NCBI RefSeq assembly: GCF_014647055.1
Contig: NZ_BMOL01000007.1
Span: forward strand, 62,001-126,000
DNA: 64,000 nt
Source: Deinococcus aerolatus
Lineage (GTDB): Bacteria; Deinococcota; Deinococci; Deinococcales; Deinococcaceae
Direction of reading: 5' to 3'
The translations under genes were made by a program, and so were the position numbers. Below the pieces are notes generated by a model, which worked only from the letters and a program-made list of their open reading frames with translations, searched no databases and had not been told where the DNA came from. This document shows positions 44,047-57,592 of this stretch, in pieces. Numbering within the stretch: the stretch's first letter is position 1; every line of letters begins with the position of its first letter.

Positions 44047-46167
44047 TCAGGGTGGCGGCGGCGCGCCCGTGCGGATCAGGCCCAGCCGCTCGAAATACTG
44101 CCGCCGTGTCAGCGTGGGGCCGCCCTCACCCAGCTGGACGCGGCCCACGTTCCAGTGCTCGAAGAGAATCCGCAGCGCCCCGCCCAGCAGGGCCGCGCCG
44201 TACCAGTCGGGCGCCCCGGCACTCCAGCGCAGCGCGGTTCCGTCCCAGGCCAGATGCGGGCAGGTCTCGTCCCGCGCGGCCCAGAACATGCCGCCCCCCC
44301 CCGCGTCTCCCAGCCGCTGGGCGTGCACCGTCAGCGGCGGCTCGCGGACCTGCAGGTCGTACTGCGGGGCCGCGAAGGCCTCCGCGTACAGCACGTAGAG
44401 GTGCTGCTGGAGCGCGTGCGCCTGGGAACGCAGCCGCGCCTCCTCCCGTCCGCTGAGGCCGCCGGGGGTGGAATCCAGCGCCCTGCGGACGTCGGCCAGC
44501 TGGGTCTCGATGTGGATCAGCCGCTGCCGGGCGGTGGGACGCGGCGGGGGCGGCGGCGGGTCGCCCTGCAGGTGCCGGGCCGGGTCGGCGTACTCGCGGC
44601 TGCCCCAGCCGGTGACCTCGCGCAGCTGACCGTCCTCGATCACCCACAGGCGGTTTGAAACCTCGCGGGCAAAGCGGCGGTCGTGGGTCACGATCACCAC
44701 CGCGCCGCCATAGGCATGGACGGCGGCCTCCAGCGCGTCCAGCGCCTCGATGTCCAGGTGGTTGGTCGGCTCGTCCAGCAGCAGCAGATCGGCCCGCAGG
44801 GCACTGACCAGCGCCAGCCCCGCCCGCGCCCGCTCGCCGCCCGACAGCTGTCGCGGCGTCTTGGGCCAGTCGGCCTCGGTGAAGCCCGCACGGCCCAGCA
44901 GGGCCACCGCCTGCCCCCCAAAGCGGCGCTCGAACTGGGCGCGCAGGCCCTCGCCGGGCATCAGCCCGTGCCAGGTCTGGTCCAGACTGGCCACGCTCAC
45001 GCCGTTCGCCACGCGCAGCACCGGGGCGGGGTCCCCGATACCCGCCGCCGGATCGGGGTGGTCCTCGCCCGACAGCAGCCGCATCAGGGTGGTCTTGCCG
45101 GTACCGTTTGCGCCCATTAACGCCACGCGGTCCCCCTGACGCAGCCTGAACGCCACGCCAGACACGATGTGGCGCCCGTCGTAGGATTTGGAAAGGTGCT
45201 CGCCCCAGGCCACCAGTGGGGCGCGGGCGCTTCCGGCCAGCAACCGCATCCGTAACTGGCGCTCGGGCAGGGGCGCCTCGGCGGTGGGCAGGCGTCCGGC
45301 GCGGGATTTGAGGCCACGCGAGCGGCGGCCCCAGCGGTCCAGGTTTTCCGCGCTGTCTTCCAGCCGCCGACTCTCCTGCGCCGAGAGCTTCGCGGCGCGT
45401 TCCCGGGTGCGCCGTTCCAGTTCGCGTTGCGCCTTTGCGCGGGTGTAGCCGCCGGGGTAGAAGGTGGCCTCGCCCGCCTCCAGCCACACGCTGCGCCCAC
45501 CGGCGGAACCGGCCACCGCGTCCAGAAAGTCGCGGTCATGGCTGGTCAGGACCACGCCGCCCCGGAACCCGCGCAGCCAGCCTTCCAGCCACTCGCGCAT
45601 GCGGATGTCCAGGTGATTGGTGGGCTCGTCCAGCAGCAGCAGGTCCGGCTCGCGGGCCAGGGCCAGCGCCAGCGCCAGCCGGGTGCGCTCGCCGCCGGAC
45701 AGCGTGGCGGCCTCGCGGCCCAGGAAGCGGGTGAGGTCCAGCGTGCCCAGCACGCGCGCCACCCGCGAAGGCCACGCGAAGGCCTCGGCGTCTTCCAGCC
45801 GGGCGTTCAGCTCGGTCCACGCGGCCAGGACGGCAGGATCGCCCAGATCAGCCTCCAGCGCCAGCAGCTCGGCTTCCAGCTCGCGGTACGGGTGCGCGGC
45901 ATCCACCAGGGTCCGCACGGTCTTGCCGGCAGGATACGTGTGGTGCTGCTCCAGCACGCCGACGCGCAGTCCGTCCGCCCGCCACACGCTGCCCTCCTCC
46001 AGCAACACTTCCCCGGTCAACACGCGCAGCAGCGTGGTCTTGCCCGCCCCGTTGCGGCCCAGCAGCGCCACGCGCTCGCCGCCCGACACGCTCAATGACA
46101 CGTCACGCAGCACCGCCCGCTCCGCGTAGAACACGGTCAGGTTTTCGGCGGCGATCAGCGTGGACAC
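44047..46167 (-). CDS. ABC-F family ATPase with C-terminal extension
   Basis: A 706-residue soluble ABC-F protein with two ATPase domains and no membrane part. Domain 1: Walker A GRNGAGKTT (37-45), 'LSGGERTRLALALA', 'LLLLDEPTNHLD'. Linker: charged helical region 'ELERRTRERAAKLSAQESRRLE'. Domain 2: GANGTGKTT, 'LSGGERARAGLALV', 'LLLLDEPTNHLD' and 'VIVTHDRRFAREV'. ABC-F proteins act on ribosomes, in translation rescue or antibiotic protection. After domain 2 comes about 170 residues: a Pro linker, a helical pair, and a Trp/Gly-rich segment that I do not recognise. Starts are GTG 46167 (usual N-terminus) or GTG 46188. Confidence 0.87.
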   Translation of the reverse strand: MSTLIAAENLTVFYAERAVLRDVSLSVSGGERVALLGRNGAGKTTLLRVLTGEVLLEEGSVWRADGLRVGVLEQHHTYPAGKTVRTLVDAAHPYRELEAELLALEADLGDPAVLAAWTELNARLEDAEAFAWPSRVARVLGTLDLTRFLGREAATLSGGERTRLALALALAREPDLLLLDEPTNHLDIRMREWLEGWLRGFRGGVVLTSHDRDFLDAVAGSAGGRSVWLEAGEATFYPGGYTRAKAQRELERRTRERAAKLSAQESRRLEDSAENLDRWGRRSRGLKSRAGRLPTAEAPLPERQLRMRLLAGSARAPLVAWGEHLSKSYDGRHIVSGVAFRLRQGDRVALMGANGTGKTTLMRLLSGEDHPDPAAGIGDPAPVLRVANGVSVASLDQTWHGLMPGEGLRAQFERRFGGQAVALLGRAGFTEADWPKTPRQLSGGERARAGLALVSALRADLLLLDEPTNHLDIEALDALEAAVHAYGGAVVIVTHDRRFAREVSNRLWVIEDGQLREVTGWGSREYADPARHLQGDPPPPPPRPTARQRLIHIETQLADVRRALDSTPGGLSGREEARLRSQAHALQQHLYVLYAEAFAAPQYDLQVREPPLTVHAQRLGDAGGGGMFWAARDETCPHLAWDGTALRWSAGAPDWYGAALLGGALRILFEHWNVGRVQLGEGGPTLTRRQYFERLGLIRTGAPPPP

Positions 46168-46276
46168 GGGGAGGAGGCTAGCGCACACGCGGCAGGCAAG
46201 AATCGGCGAAAAGGTCCAGTTGCGCGGGCCACCTGTGGCTGCCGACGTGGTTCACCATGCCCCCACCTCAATCACT

Positions 46277-46311
46277 GAACCGCCAGAGCGCAAGGGCGAC
46301 TCTGGCGGTTC
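46277..46311. terminator. Hairpin between csoR and the ABC-F gene
   Basis: Perfect 12-base stem GAACCGCCAGAG/CTCTGGCGGTTC with an 11-base loop, 44 bases past the csoR stop. No T tract follows on the reverse strand, so termination efficiency is uncertain. Confidence 0.55.
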
Positions 46312-46354
46312 GGCATTCGGCTTTCCTGGCTGAGAAGCGGCCGCTGATGCGGCG

Positions 46355-46678
46355 CTAACGGTAGCGCAGCGCCTCCATCACCTCTTCCACCATTTCCACG
46401 CTGTCGCCGCGCCCGGCGGAGGTCGCCACATGCGCTTCCAGATGACCGCGCAGCACCACGTCGCCCGCGCCGCTCAGCGCGCCCTGCACCGCCTTGATCT
46501 GGCGCAGCACGTCCACGCAGTACACCTCGGGATCGTCGAGCATCCGCACGATGCTGTCGAGGTGTCCGCGCGCAATGCTCAGGCGGCGGCGGGCGCGTTT
46601 GCGGGCGTCCTCCGGCATGCACAGCTTGGCTGAAGCCGCGCAGTGGGGGGCGTCGGCCACAGCGGAGGCATCGGTCAC
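46355..46678 (-). CDS. csoR: CsoR-type metal-sensing repressor
   Basis: A 107-residue all-helical DNA-binding repressor of the CsoR/RcnR family. Metal ligands line up as Cys54 ('YCVDVLRQIKAVQGAL'), His79 and His83 ('RGHLEAHVATSA'). The third ligand is His where many CsoR proteins have Cys; Thermus thermophilus CsoR is also Cys-His-His. The N-terminus has extra Cys13 and Cys20. It overlaps copZ by four bases and faces copA, so copper is the likely signal. Its targets are probably the two divergent promoters at 46.9 and 47.06 kb. Confidence 0.9.
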   Translation of the reverse strand: MTDASAVADAPHCAASAKLCMPEDARKRARRRLSIARGHLDSIVRMLDDPEVYCVDVLRQIKAVQGALSGAGDVVLRGHLEAHVATSAGRGDSVEMVEEVMEALRYR

Positions 46679-46893
46679 CCGTTCGCCACCTGCGCGGCGT
46701 AGCCTTCGCCGGCCACGGCACTGATCATGGCCCCGGCATCGGCGTCGCCGTGAACGGTGGCCTTGCCGGCCGCCAGGTCCACCTGCACGTCATGCACGCC
46801 CGTCACGCCCTTGAGCGCCTTTTCCACAGCTTTCACGCAGTGGCCGCAGGTCATGCCGTCAACTTTCAATTCGGTCGTCATGGTGTTGGTCAT
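46675..46893 (-). CDS. copZ: Copper chaperone CopZ
   Basis: A 72-residue heavy-metal-associated domain. 'VDGMTCGHCVKAVEKAL' contains the Cu(I)-binding MTCGHC, and 'VDLAAGKATVHGD' the second conserved strand. It carries copper to the CopA ATPase. The ATG at 46893 follows a -10 box by six bases, so the message may be leaderless; an internal ATG five codons on is less likely to be the start. First gene of a copZ-csoR pair. Confidence 0.93.
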   Translation of the reverse strand: MTNTMTTELKVDGMTCGHCVKAVEKALKGVTGVHDVQVDLAAGKATVHGDADAGAMISAVAGEGYAAQVANG

Positions 46894-46899
46894 GGATGG

Positions 46900-46929
46900 A
46901 TTTTAGACCCCGGGGGGGAGGGAGGTCAA
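46900..46929 (-). promoter_or_regulatory. copZ-csoR promoter with operator-like spacer
   Basis: Read on the reverse strand: -35 TTGACC (46924-46929), 18-base spacer made of a C tract and GGGG, then -10 TAAAAT (46900-46905), six bases before the ATG. The C-tract/G-tract spacer resembles GC-rich CsoR operators. Leaderless transcription is inferred from the spacing. Confidence 0.75.
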
Positions 46930-47054
46930 GAGAGGAGGGATCAGACCGTCTCGACGTCCTCCTGTGCTAAAGGCGGCATCACCCTATTCAGGCTGTTCAT
47001 GCATCGAACTTCAGGGCATCCCCCTTCTAGCGTTCACCACCAAACCGTCCCATC

Positions 47055-47083
47055 TTGCCTTACCCTCCCCAGGGGGATAGAAT
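47055..47083 (+). promoter_or_regulatory. copA promoter with CsoR operator in the spacer
   Basis: -35 TTGCCT (47055-47060) and -10 TAGAAT (47078-47083) are 17 bases apart; the ATG follows six bases later. The 19-base imperfect palindrome TACCCTCCCCAGGGGGATA (47061-47079) fills the spacer and has the A/T-C-tract-G-tract-A/T form of known CsoR sites, so bound repressor would block RNA polymerase. Confidence 0.8.
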
Positions 47084-47089
47084 ATTTTC

Positions 47090-49630
<2,541 letters not shown>

Positions 49631-49654
49631 GCCCGCTGGAGCCGGCGAAGCTCG

Positions 49655-50314
49655 TCACAGCAGGCGACACTCCACGGCTTTCAGCACAGCGCGGGTGCGG
49701 TCCCGCACGCCCAGCTTGGACAGGATGTTGGACACGTAGCCTTTGATGGTGCCTTCGGTGGTAGTGGTCAGCCCGGCGATCTCGCGGTTGTTGAAGCCGC
49801 CCGCCATCAGGCGCAGCACCTCCTGCTCGCGGCTGGTCAGGAGGATGCGGTCCTCCGGGCCGTCCTCCCGCTGCGGGCGCAGTTCGTCCAGACCGCGCTG
49901 CACCTGATCGGTCAGGGTGGGCTGCAGCCAGCGTCCCCCGCCCGCCACCGTGCGGATGGCCTGCAGCAGCACCGGCAGGTCCACATCCTTGAGCAGGTAC
50001 CCCTTCGCGCCCAGCTGCACGGCGGACAGCAGCAGTTCATCGTCGTCGAAGGTGGTCAGGATCAGGGTGGGGATCAGGGGGGTGCCGTGGGCCTGTGCCC
50101 GCTCTGCCAGTGCCCGCAGCACGCCCAGCCCGTCCAGGCGGGGCATCCGGTAGTCCAGCAAAAGCACGTCGGGGCAGGCGTCCGGCACGGTGACCAGCGC
50201 CTGCTCGCCGTTCTCGGCCTCGGCCACCACCGTCATGTCGTCGGCCAGGGCCAGCATGCTGCGCAGGCCCTGGCGCACCAGCGTCTGGTCTTCCACGATG
50301 CAGATCCGGATCAT
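49655..50314 (-). CDS. NarL/LuxR-type response regulator
   Basis: A 219-residue two-domain regulator. The receiver has the acidic pair in 'CIVEDQTLVRQGL', phosphoacceptor Asp54 in 'LLLDYRMPRLDG', the Thr in 'LILTTFDDDEL' and Lys in 'GYLLKDVD'. The DNA-binding half has the LuxR helix-turn-helix 'LTSREQEVLRLMAGGFNNREIA' followed by 'TVKGYVSNILSKL'-like 'TIKGYVSNILSKLGV'. The ATG at 50314 overlaps the kinase stop by four bases. The longer frame to 50629 lies inside the kinase gene. Confidence 0.92.
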   Translation of the reverse strand: MIRICIVEDQTLVRQGLRSMLALADDMTVVAEAENGEQALVTVPDACPDVLLLDYRMPRLDGLGVLRALAERAQAHGTPLIPTLILTTFDDDELLLSAVQLGAKGYLLKDVDLPVLLQAIRTVAGGGRWLQPTLTDQVQRGLDELRPQREDGPEDRILLTSREQEVLRLMAGGFNNREIAGLTTTTEGTIKGYVSNILSKLGVRDRTRAVLKAVECRLL

Positions 50315-51615
50315 GCCGCGCCCCCTGTGGCCGGTCCGGATAGGGGAAGGCGGACCAGCAGTTCCAGCGGTTGCCCCGGCAGTGCCCGCACCTCCAGCGT
50401 GCCGCCGACGCTCTCGATGCGCTCGCGCATTCCGCTCAGGCCGCAGCCGGGTTTGAATCTGGGGGTGCCGTGGCCGTCGTCGCGGGCGTGCAGGGTCAGC
50501 TGCCGCCCGCCCTCCTGCGCCGCCCCGCACGAAAGGTCCAGCCAGACCTGCCGCGCCCCCGCATGACGCACGACGTTGGTCAGGCCCTCCTGCACGGTTC
50601 GCAGCAGCACCTGGGACTGCACCGGACACGGCACGCTGAAGCCCGCCGAGAAGCTCAGGTGGATCGGCAGGGACGCCGTGCGGGCCAGCGTCTCGATCTC
50701 GGCCCGCACGTCACAGGGAGCCGAGGTCTCGCGCATGCCACGCACGGCGGTTCTCACGTCGCTCAGCAGGGTGTGCGCCAGTTCCCCAGCCTGCTCCACA
50801 TGCCCACGCGCCGGCCCCGACGGCAGCTGGTGCAACGCCACCTGCAGGTTCATGCCCAGCGCGGTCAGGTGGTGGCCCATCAGGTCGTGCAGCTCACGCG
50901 AGATCTGCAGGCGTTCGGCCTGACGGCTGGCCTCGGCCAGCAACGCGCGGGTGGCGCGCAGTTCATCCACCACCACCGCGAGTTGCTGCCGCGCCCGCAC
51001 CTCACGCACGGCGGTCTGCGCGGTGGTCATGGCAAACAATTGAAAGCAGAAGTAGCCGGTCCCAAAGGCCCACGCGTCTGCGGCGCTCCAGTACGTCAGA
51101 AACACCGTCAGCAGGCTCACGGTCTGCACCGTCACCCACACCAGCATCCAGCGCACCGGCAGGGTCACCGCCACCTGCGCCGCCACCAGCACCAGCAGCC
51201 CGCCCTGCACGCTGTTGGCATCCAGCAGCGCGTTGCCCACTAGGGCCAGCACCGATTCCAGCGCGGCCAGAAACAGCGCCAGCCGCTGCCACCGGGGCTG
51301 GTCCGGCAGCGAGATCGCCGTCAGGAACACGGCGATGAAGGCCACCATCGCCAGCCCCCAGGGCAACACCTCCTCCGGCGTCAGGCCCTCGCGGCTGGGC
51401 TGGGCCAGCAGTGAATGCACCAGCAGGACCGTCCAGAACAGCAGGCCGGTCCAGCGAAGCCCCCGGCGGACCTGCGCCAGAGGCTCCCCGGCCGGAACCC
51501 CCACAGCCACGTTGCCCAGGGCGTGCGAGAACGGGGGCCAGCGCCGCGCGGCCCGTACCCCAGGAAAGGAAGAGGAGTCAGTCGAGGAAACCGGAGGAGG
51601 AGTCAGAACCGTCAT
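50311..51615 (-). CDS. DesK/NarX-type sensor histidine kinase
   Basis: A 434-residue membrane kinase. About five to six helices lie at residues 55-200, with no large extracellular sensor domain, as in DesK. The dimerisation helix of the HisKA_3 type has 'ISRELHDLMGHHLTALGMNL' with His243. The ATPase part shows 'VQEGLTNVVRHAGA' (N box Asn) and 'DDGHGTPRFKPGCGLSGMRERI' in pieces. It forms a cognate pair with the overlapping regulator. The signal may be membrane state; both nearby lipoproteins, including a phospholipase A2, are candidate targets by position only. Confidence 0.9.
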   Translation of the reverse strand: MTVLTPPPVSSTDSSSFPGVRAARRWPPFSHALGNVAVGVPAGEPLAQVRRGLRWTGLLFWTVLLVHSLLAQPSREGLTPEEVLPWGLAMVAFIAVFLTAISLPDQPRWQRLALFLAALESVLALVGNALLDANSVQGGLLVLVAAQVAVTLPVRWMLVWVTVQTVSLLTVFLTYWSAADAWAFGTGYFCFQLFAMTTAQTAVREVRARQQLAVVVDELRATRALLAEASRQAERLQISRELHDLMGHHLTALGMNLQVALHQLPSGPARGHVEQAGELAHTLLSDVRTAVRGMRETSAPCDVRAEIETLARTASLPIHLSFSAGFSVPCPVQSQVLLRTVQEGLTNVVRHAGARQVWLDLSCGAAQEGGRQLTLHARDDGHGTPRFKPGCGLSGMRERIESVGGTLEVRALPGQPLELLVRLPLSGPATGGAA

Positions 51616-51831
51616 CGTTGTGGCCTCGGCAGGGTTGGAGAGGGCAGCAGGAAGGAGCGATTCGGGAAAGCTCAGAACAGCAACTTGGGATGGATTGACC
51701 CGTACTGTAGGGGGTGCTGCGCGGATAGGCCCCGAGTCTGCACCGGGTTCAAGTGAGGCAGGCCGTGGGGATGGTCTGAAGGTGGGAGCCAGAGCGCGAA
51801 GACTCTGGTCCCCACCGCGTTCAGGGCAAGG

Positions 51832-52509
51832 CTAGACGATGATCTCGCACAGCAGGTCACGGCCCAGCGGCACCCAGCGGCCCGAAGCGTTGAGCTGCCT
51901 GACCAGCGCGTTGTAGGCGTAGGTGCAGCCCCTGGAAATCGCCTCACCGATGATCAGCTTGATGATGCCGCGCAGCGGTCCCTTCAGGGCGGCCTTGACC
52001 CACTTCGGCGCACGCTTGTACTGGTTGACCAGCGAGACCAGGCGGTTGTACACCCAGTCGCTCACACCCTGGGCCGCCATGCCCGTCGCCACGGTGCCCT
52101 GGACCGTCAGGCCGACAATCACGAAGGGTGAACCCGATGTTCCACGCTGGCCCTCGGGAATGACCCTCAGTTCGGCGAAGCGCGGCGCACCGGCCTCCAC
52201 GGTGCCGAGCAGCGAGACCGCCTCGCCTGTGCGGGTGGTGGCCTCCAGGTAGGTGGTGGGCACCCCCTCCTCTTCCAACGTAATCTGCGAAATCAGGGTC
52301 AGGCCCCGCGCCGCCGCCACGTTCAGCGTGCGCTCCTGGTTGGCCTGCGCGGCACGCGACAGCGGCAGGGTGGCCTGGGTCTCGGCGGCGGTTTCGGCCG
52401 GGGCGGGCACGCCGCCCAGCGGGGTCTGGCCGCAGGCGCTGAGGGTGACCATCAGGGATAGAAAGGCGGCGGTGGCGCTGCGGCGGACAGGGACAGTGTT
52501 GCGGAACAT
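51832..52509 (-). CDS. Lipoprotein of unknown function
   Basis: A 225-residue exported protein. The signal ends in the lipobox TLSAC (Cys25) followed by a Pro/Ala/Thr-rich linker to about 55. A beta-rich middle ('LTLISQITLEEEGVPTTYLEATT' in pieces) precedes a helical, basic region 'RLVSLVNQYKRAPKWVKAALKGPLRGIIKLIIGE' in parts, then two late cysteines ('SRGCTYAYNAL' and 'RDLLCEII') that may pair. I do not recognise the family. The ATG at 52509 is chosen because the longer frame puts the signal internally. It is in a row with the phospholipase lipoprotein upstream. Confidence 0.68.
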   Translation of the reverse strand: MFRNTVPVRRSATAAFLSLMVTLSACGQTPLGGVPAPAETAAETQATLPLSRAAQANQERTLNVAAARGLTLISQITLEEEGVPTTYLEATTRTGEAVSLLGTVEAGAPRFAELRVIPEGQRGTSGSPFVIVGLTVQGTVATGMAAQGVSDWVYNRLVSLVNQYKRAPKWVKAALKGPLRGIIKLIIGEAISRGCTYAYNALVRQLNASGRWVPLGRDLLCEIIV

Positions 52510-52776
52510 GGTGGGCCTCCGGGGAAGACGGGCGCAACCGGAGTGGGGCAGGGTTGCGCCTGGGGAGAAGTCGCGCTGGCCGGGCATGACGGGGGGAGGA
52601 AACGGCAGCGGAGAGAATCACCGGAACATGGACGGGGCGAGGGCTCCGGGTGGGAGGCGACCTCCTGCCAAGAGAAAGGTGGGAAGCGATCTGAACGCGC
52701 CTGGGGGCTTCCGGGGCCGGAGGGTCAAGGCACTGGACTGCCGGGAAGAACGTCGCAGGGGCCAGCTAGCGCAAGG

Positions 52777-53487
52777 TTAGCGGTGCCACTTGGCCCAGCC
52801 GAAGTCGCGCACCACGACGTAGTACGCCTGCGCGGCGGCGTAACAGCCGGGGCGGGCCCAGAGGCTCTTGCTGTTGCACAGCCCCCGCATGTTGCTCAGG
52901 AAGGCCGAATCGGTTCTGGCCTTGTTGTAGGGCCAGTACGGAATGGAGATCAGCTTGGGCAGGTTGCGGTAGCCGAAGTCATGGACGTTGCAAGCGCTGC
53001 GGAAGAAATCGCTGTAGCCCAGGCCCAGGCCCTTGGGGGCGCTGCAGCCGTCATAGCGCCAGTCCAGGCCGCTGTAATCGGGCGAGCGCCTCTCGGCGGC
53101 GTAGTTGCTGATGCTTCCCCAGGCGACGCGCTGGGCGTACCCCGCCTTGCCGGAAGCCTGAGCACCCATGCCCGGCTCTCCTGCCTGCTGCGCCAGGGCC
53201 TCGGCATCCAGGCCCGCGTTGGGCAGCCCGTAGGCCTCCTGCAGGCCCTGAAGCAGCAACGGGTCGCTGGCATTCTCCCGCAGGATCGCCTGACTCTCGG
53301 CGTCCTGCAGTTCGGGGCGCCCGGCAAACCCGGCAATCTGTTCAGCCACCGTCGGCCCAGCCGTGGCGGCTGCAGCGGCGGGCGTGGGCGGCGTGCTGGC
53401 CGTCTCGCCCTGCGACCCGCAGGAGGTCAGGATGAAGGCACCCATCAGCAGAGCACCAAGACCAAAGTTGAACGTGGGGGTTTTCAT
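52777..53487 (-). CDS. Phospholipase A2-family lipoprotein
   Basis: A 236-residue exported enzyme. The lipobox is ILTSC (Cys23). A Pro/Ala/Thr linker and a helical region run to about 120. The catalytic domain (about 125-236) has 'WRYDGCSAP' (Cys148 and calcium-loop region) and SACNVHDFGYRN with the His169-Asp170 pair of prokaryotic secreted phospholipase A2; 'RTDSAFLSNMRGLC' and 'RPGCYAAAQAYYVVV' give later Cys residues for the usual disulfides and the second active-site Asp region. It would cleave the sn-2 ester of phospholipids outside the cytoplasm. Anchoring as a lipoprotein raises self-membrane control questions. Confidence 0.85.
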   Translation of the reverse strand: MKTPTFNFGLGALLMGAFILTSCGSQGETASTPPTPAAAAATAGPTVAEQIAGFAGRPELQDAESQAILRENASDPLLLQGLQEAYGLPNAGLDAEALAQQAGEPGMGAQASGKAGYAQRVAWGSISNYAAERRSPDYSGLDWRYDGCSAPKGLGLGYSDFFRSACNVHDFGYRNLPKLISIPYWPYNKARTDSAFLSNMRGLCNSKSLWARPGCYAAAQAYYVVVRDFGWAKWHR

Positions 53488-53756
53488 AGTGCAGCCTCCT
53501 GAAGCAGGACCGGGCGCCTCTCGATGAAAGGGCCGGAATGACGCCCGACAGTCTCTTCCCTACCCGGAGGCGCGGTGAATCGCGTCTGCGAGGGAAGTAA
53601 GGAAGAACGGAACTGTGGAACTGAACAGAGCTTAAGCGGCTTCACCTCTCCTGCCCACTGCCGAAAGTTAGCAGGCAGTTCCAGGGAGATTTACCAGTTT
53701 CTCATCTATTCTCATTCATCTGGCAGGTCAGTCAGGACTTTCTTACCCACCTCCTG

Positions 53757-54170
53757 TCATCTGTGCTCTCTTTGCGCCGCCCACGCCCCGGTGCTCCACA
53801 GCGCCCACACCACCAGCAGCGGCTGAAAGAACAGCCGGATCAGGCGCTTGCGGTCTGTATCCAGGCCGAAGGCATTCGCATGCGTCAGGTACTGCGAGAT
53901 GTTGCCGGGAAACATCGTCACAAAGAATGTGGCCAGCAGCCAGCCCGGAAGGACGTGCTGCCACGGCAGGACGGTCAGCGCCGCGCCCAAATTGACTTCC
54001 ACCACGCCGGACGCCAGCACCACGAAATCCTGATTCAGCGGCAGGCCGTCAGGCACCTGGGCCTGGAAGTCGCGGCGCAGAAAGCTCAGGTGGCCGAGGC
54101 CCGCCAAGGCGAGGGCCGAACCAAGCAGCACGCGGGCCAGATTCTGGACAGGAGCAGGCGTTGACGTCAT
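53757..54170 (-). CDS. DoxX-like small membrane protein
   Basis: A 137-residue protein with four predicted helices (about 10-28, 47-66, 68-90, 108-128). 'LLGSALALAGLGHLSFLRRDFQAQVP' in pieces and 'VVLASGVVEVNLGAALTVLPW' (in pieces) resemble DoxX/DoxD-family membrane proteins. No cofactor motif is seen. It is divergent from cinA, with 172 bases between start codons. The 269 bases beyond its stop toward the phospholipase gene start have low GC and no gene. Confidence 0.75.
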   Translation of the reverse strand: MTSTPAPVQNLARVLLGSALALAGLGHLSFLRRDFQAQVPDGLPLNQDFVVLASGVVEVNLGAALTVLPWQHVLPGWLLATFFVTMFPGNISQYLTHANAFGLDTDRKRLIRLFFQPLLVVWALWSTGAWAAQREHR

Positions 54171-54299
54171 GGCCGTCAGGTTGACACTTGCGTCCGGGCA
54201 TCACGTGTTCCTCTTGTTCTTGTTCAGAGCGGGTGCCGCCGCCCCCTTCCCGGCACTCGACATACACTCTGGAGATGCCCTCACCTGCCATTCCAGGAC

Positions 54300-54328
54300 T
54301 AGACGTTCGTTTCGCATTCGCCTATACT
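54300..54328 (+). promoter_or_regulatory. Candidate promoter of cinA-ligT-recA
   Basis: TAGACG (54300-54305), 17-base spacer, TATACT (54323-54328), then the cinA ATG at 54343. The -10 match is good and the -35 fair (four of six). No palindrome of the TTATG...CATAA radiation/desiccation motif type was seen around it. Confidence 0.55.
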
Positions 54329-54342
54329 TCGGCGGTGTTGTT

Positions 54343-55544
54343 ATGTTGCTAGCAGAAATCATCAGTGTGGGAACGGAGCTGCTGTTCGGCGAGATTGTCG
54401 ACAGCAACGCCGCCTTCCTCGCACGCGAACTGGGCGCACGGGGGGTCATCCTTCACCGCAAGACGGTGCTGGGGGACAACCTGGGGCGCGTCAGCGACGC
54501 CGTGAAGCTGGCCCTGTCGCGCGCCGATCTGGTGATTCTGGGCGGCGGACTGGGGCCCACCGATGATGACCTGACCCGCGAGTCGATTGCCGACGCCCTG
54601 GGTGAAACGCCCACCGAGGACCCCGAACTGCTGGCGTGGCTTGAGGGCCTGTACGCCGCCCGTGGGCGCGAGATGCCGCAGGTGAACCGCAAGCAGACCT
54701 GGCTGATTCCCAGCGCCGAGGCCCTGCCCAACCCGGTGGGCACCGCGCCCGGCTGGTTTGTGCGGACAGGCGGCAAATACGTTGTGGCCCTGCCCGGCCC
54801 ACCGCGCGAGATGCAGCGGATGTGGCGCGAACAGGTGCTGCCGCGCCTGCCGCTGCCGGACCACGCGCTGGTGTCTACCACCGTCCATACCCAGGGCATC
54901 GGCGAGAGCAACGTCGCCGAGCTGCTCTCGGGGCTGACCCAGCACGCCAATCCCAGCGTCGGCACCTACGCCCGCAAGACTGGCGTGGACGTGCGCGTCG
55001 CCGCCAGTGCCGCGACCGAGGCCGAAGCGCGGGCGCTGCTGGCCCCGCTGCTGGACACCGTGCGTGCCCACCTGTCGCGCTGGACCTGGGGCGAGGACTC
55101 ACAGACCCTGTCCGGGGCACTGGACGCTGCACTCTCGGGCCGCAGCCTGGGCGTGATCGAGGCCGGCAGCGCGGGCGCGCTGTGCGGCCTGCTGGCCGAC
55201 GAGGCGGGCTTTCTGGACGCCGCCGTGACCCAGGACCACGCCCGCCTGATCACCCTGGGCCTGACCCCCGTGACCCTGCGCGACGCCGGACTGGTGAGCG
55301 AGGGGGCCGCGCTGGAGCTGGCTGCCGGGGCACGTGAGCATCTGGGCGCGGACGTGGGCCTGGCGGTGGTGGTCAGCGTGAACGGCGAGAACGCCGGGCA
55401 GGCCCACGCCGCCATCAGCAGCGAGAGGGGCCACAAGGCCGTGAGTGTCAACTGGCCCGGCGACGCCGCGCAGATCCGGGAGCGGGCCGCCGTGACCGCG
55501 CTGGCGCTGGCCTACCGGGCGCTGCGGGCAGGAGGTGAGCTGGC

Positions 55545-55548
<4 letters not shown>
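54343..55548 (+). CDS. cinA: CinA-family protein (competence/damage-inducible)
   Basis: A 401-residue protein. The N-terminal MoCF-like domain starts 'LLAEIISVGTELLFGEIVDSNAAFLARELG' (read in parts) and has 'LVILGGGLGPTDDDLTRE' and 'VALPGPPREMQRMW'. The C-terminal CinA domain, related to nicotinamide-nucleotide amidase, has 'RSLGVIEAGSAGALCGLLAD'. CinA is linked to NMN deamidation and ADP-ribose pyrophosphatase activity; in Deinococcus it heads the recA operon. The 'EAGSAGAL' segment differs from the common 'ESCTGGLL' Ser region, so amidase activity is uncertain. The ATG at 54343 fits the family start. It overlaps ligT by four bases. Confidence 0.92.
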
Positions 55549-57586
<2,038 letters not shown>

Positions 57587-57592
57587 CCGCGA

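Noticed and set aside
54169..54343. Longer CinA start adding 58 residues
   Set aside because: The added part contains no family sequence, overlaps the promoter region and lacks a ribosome site.
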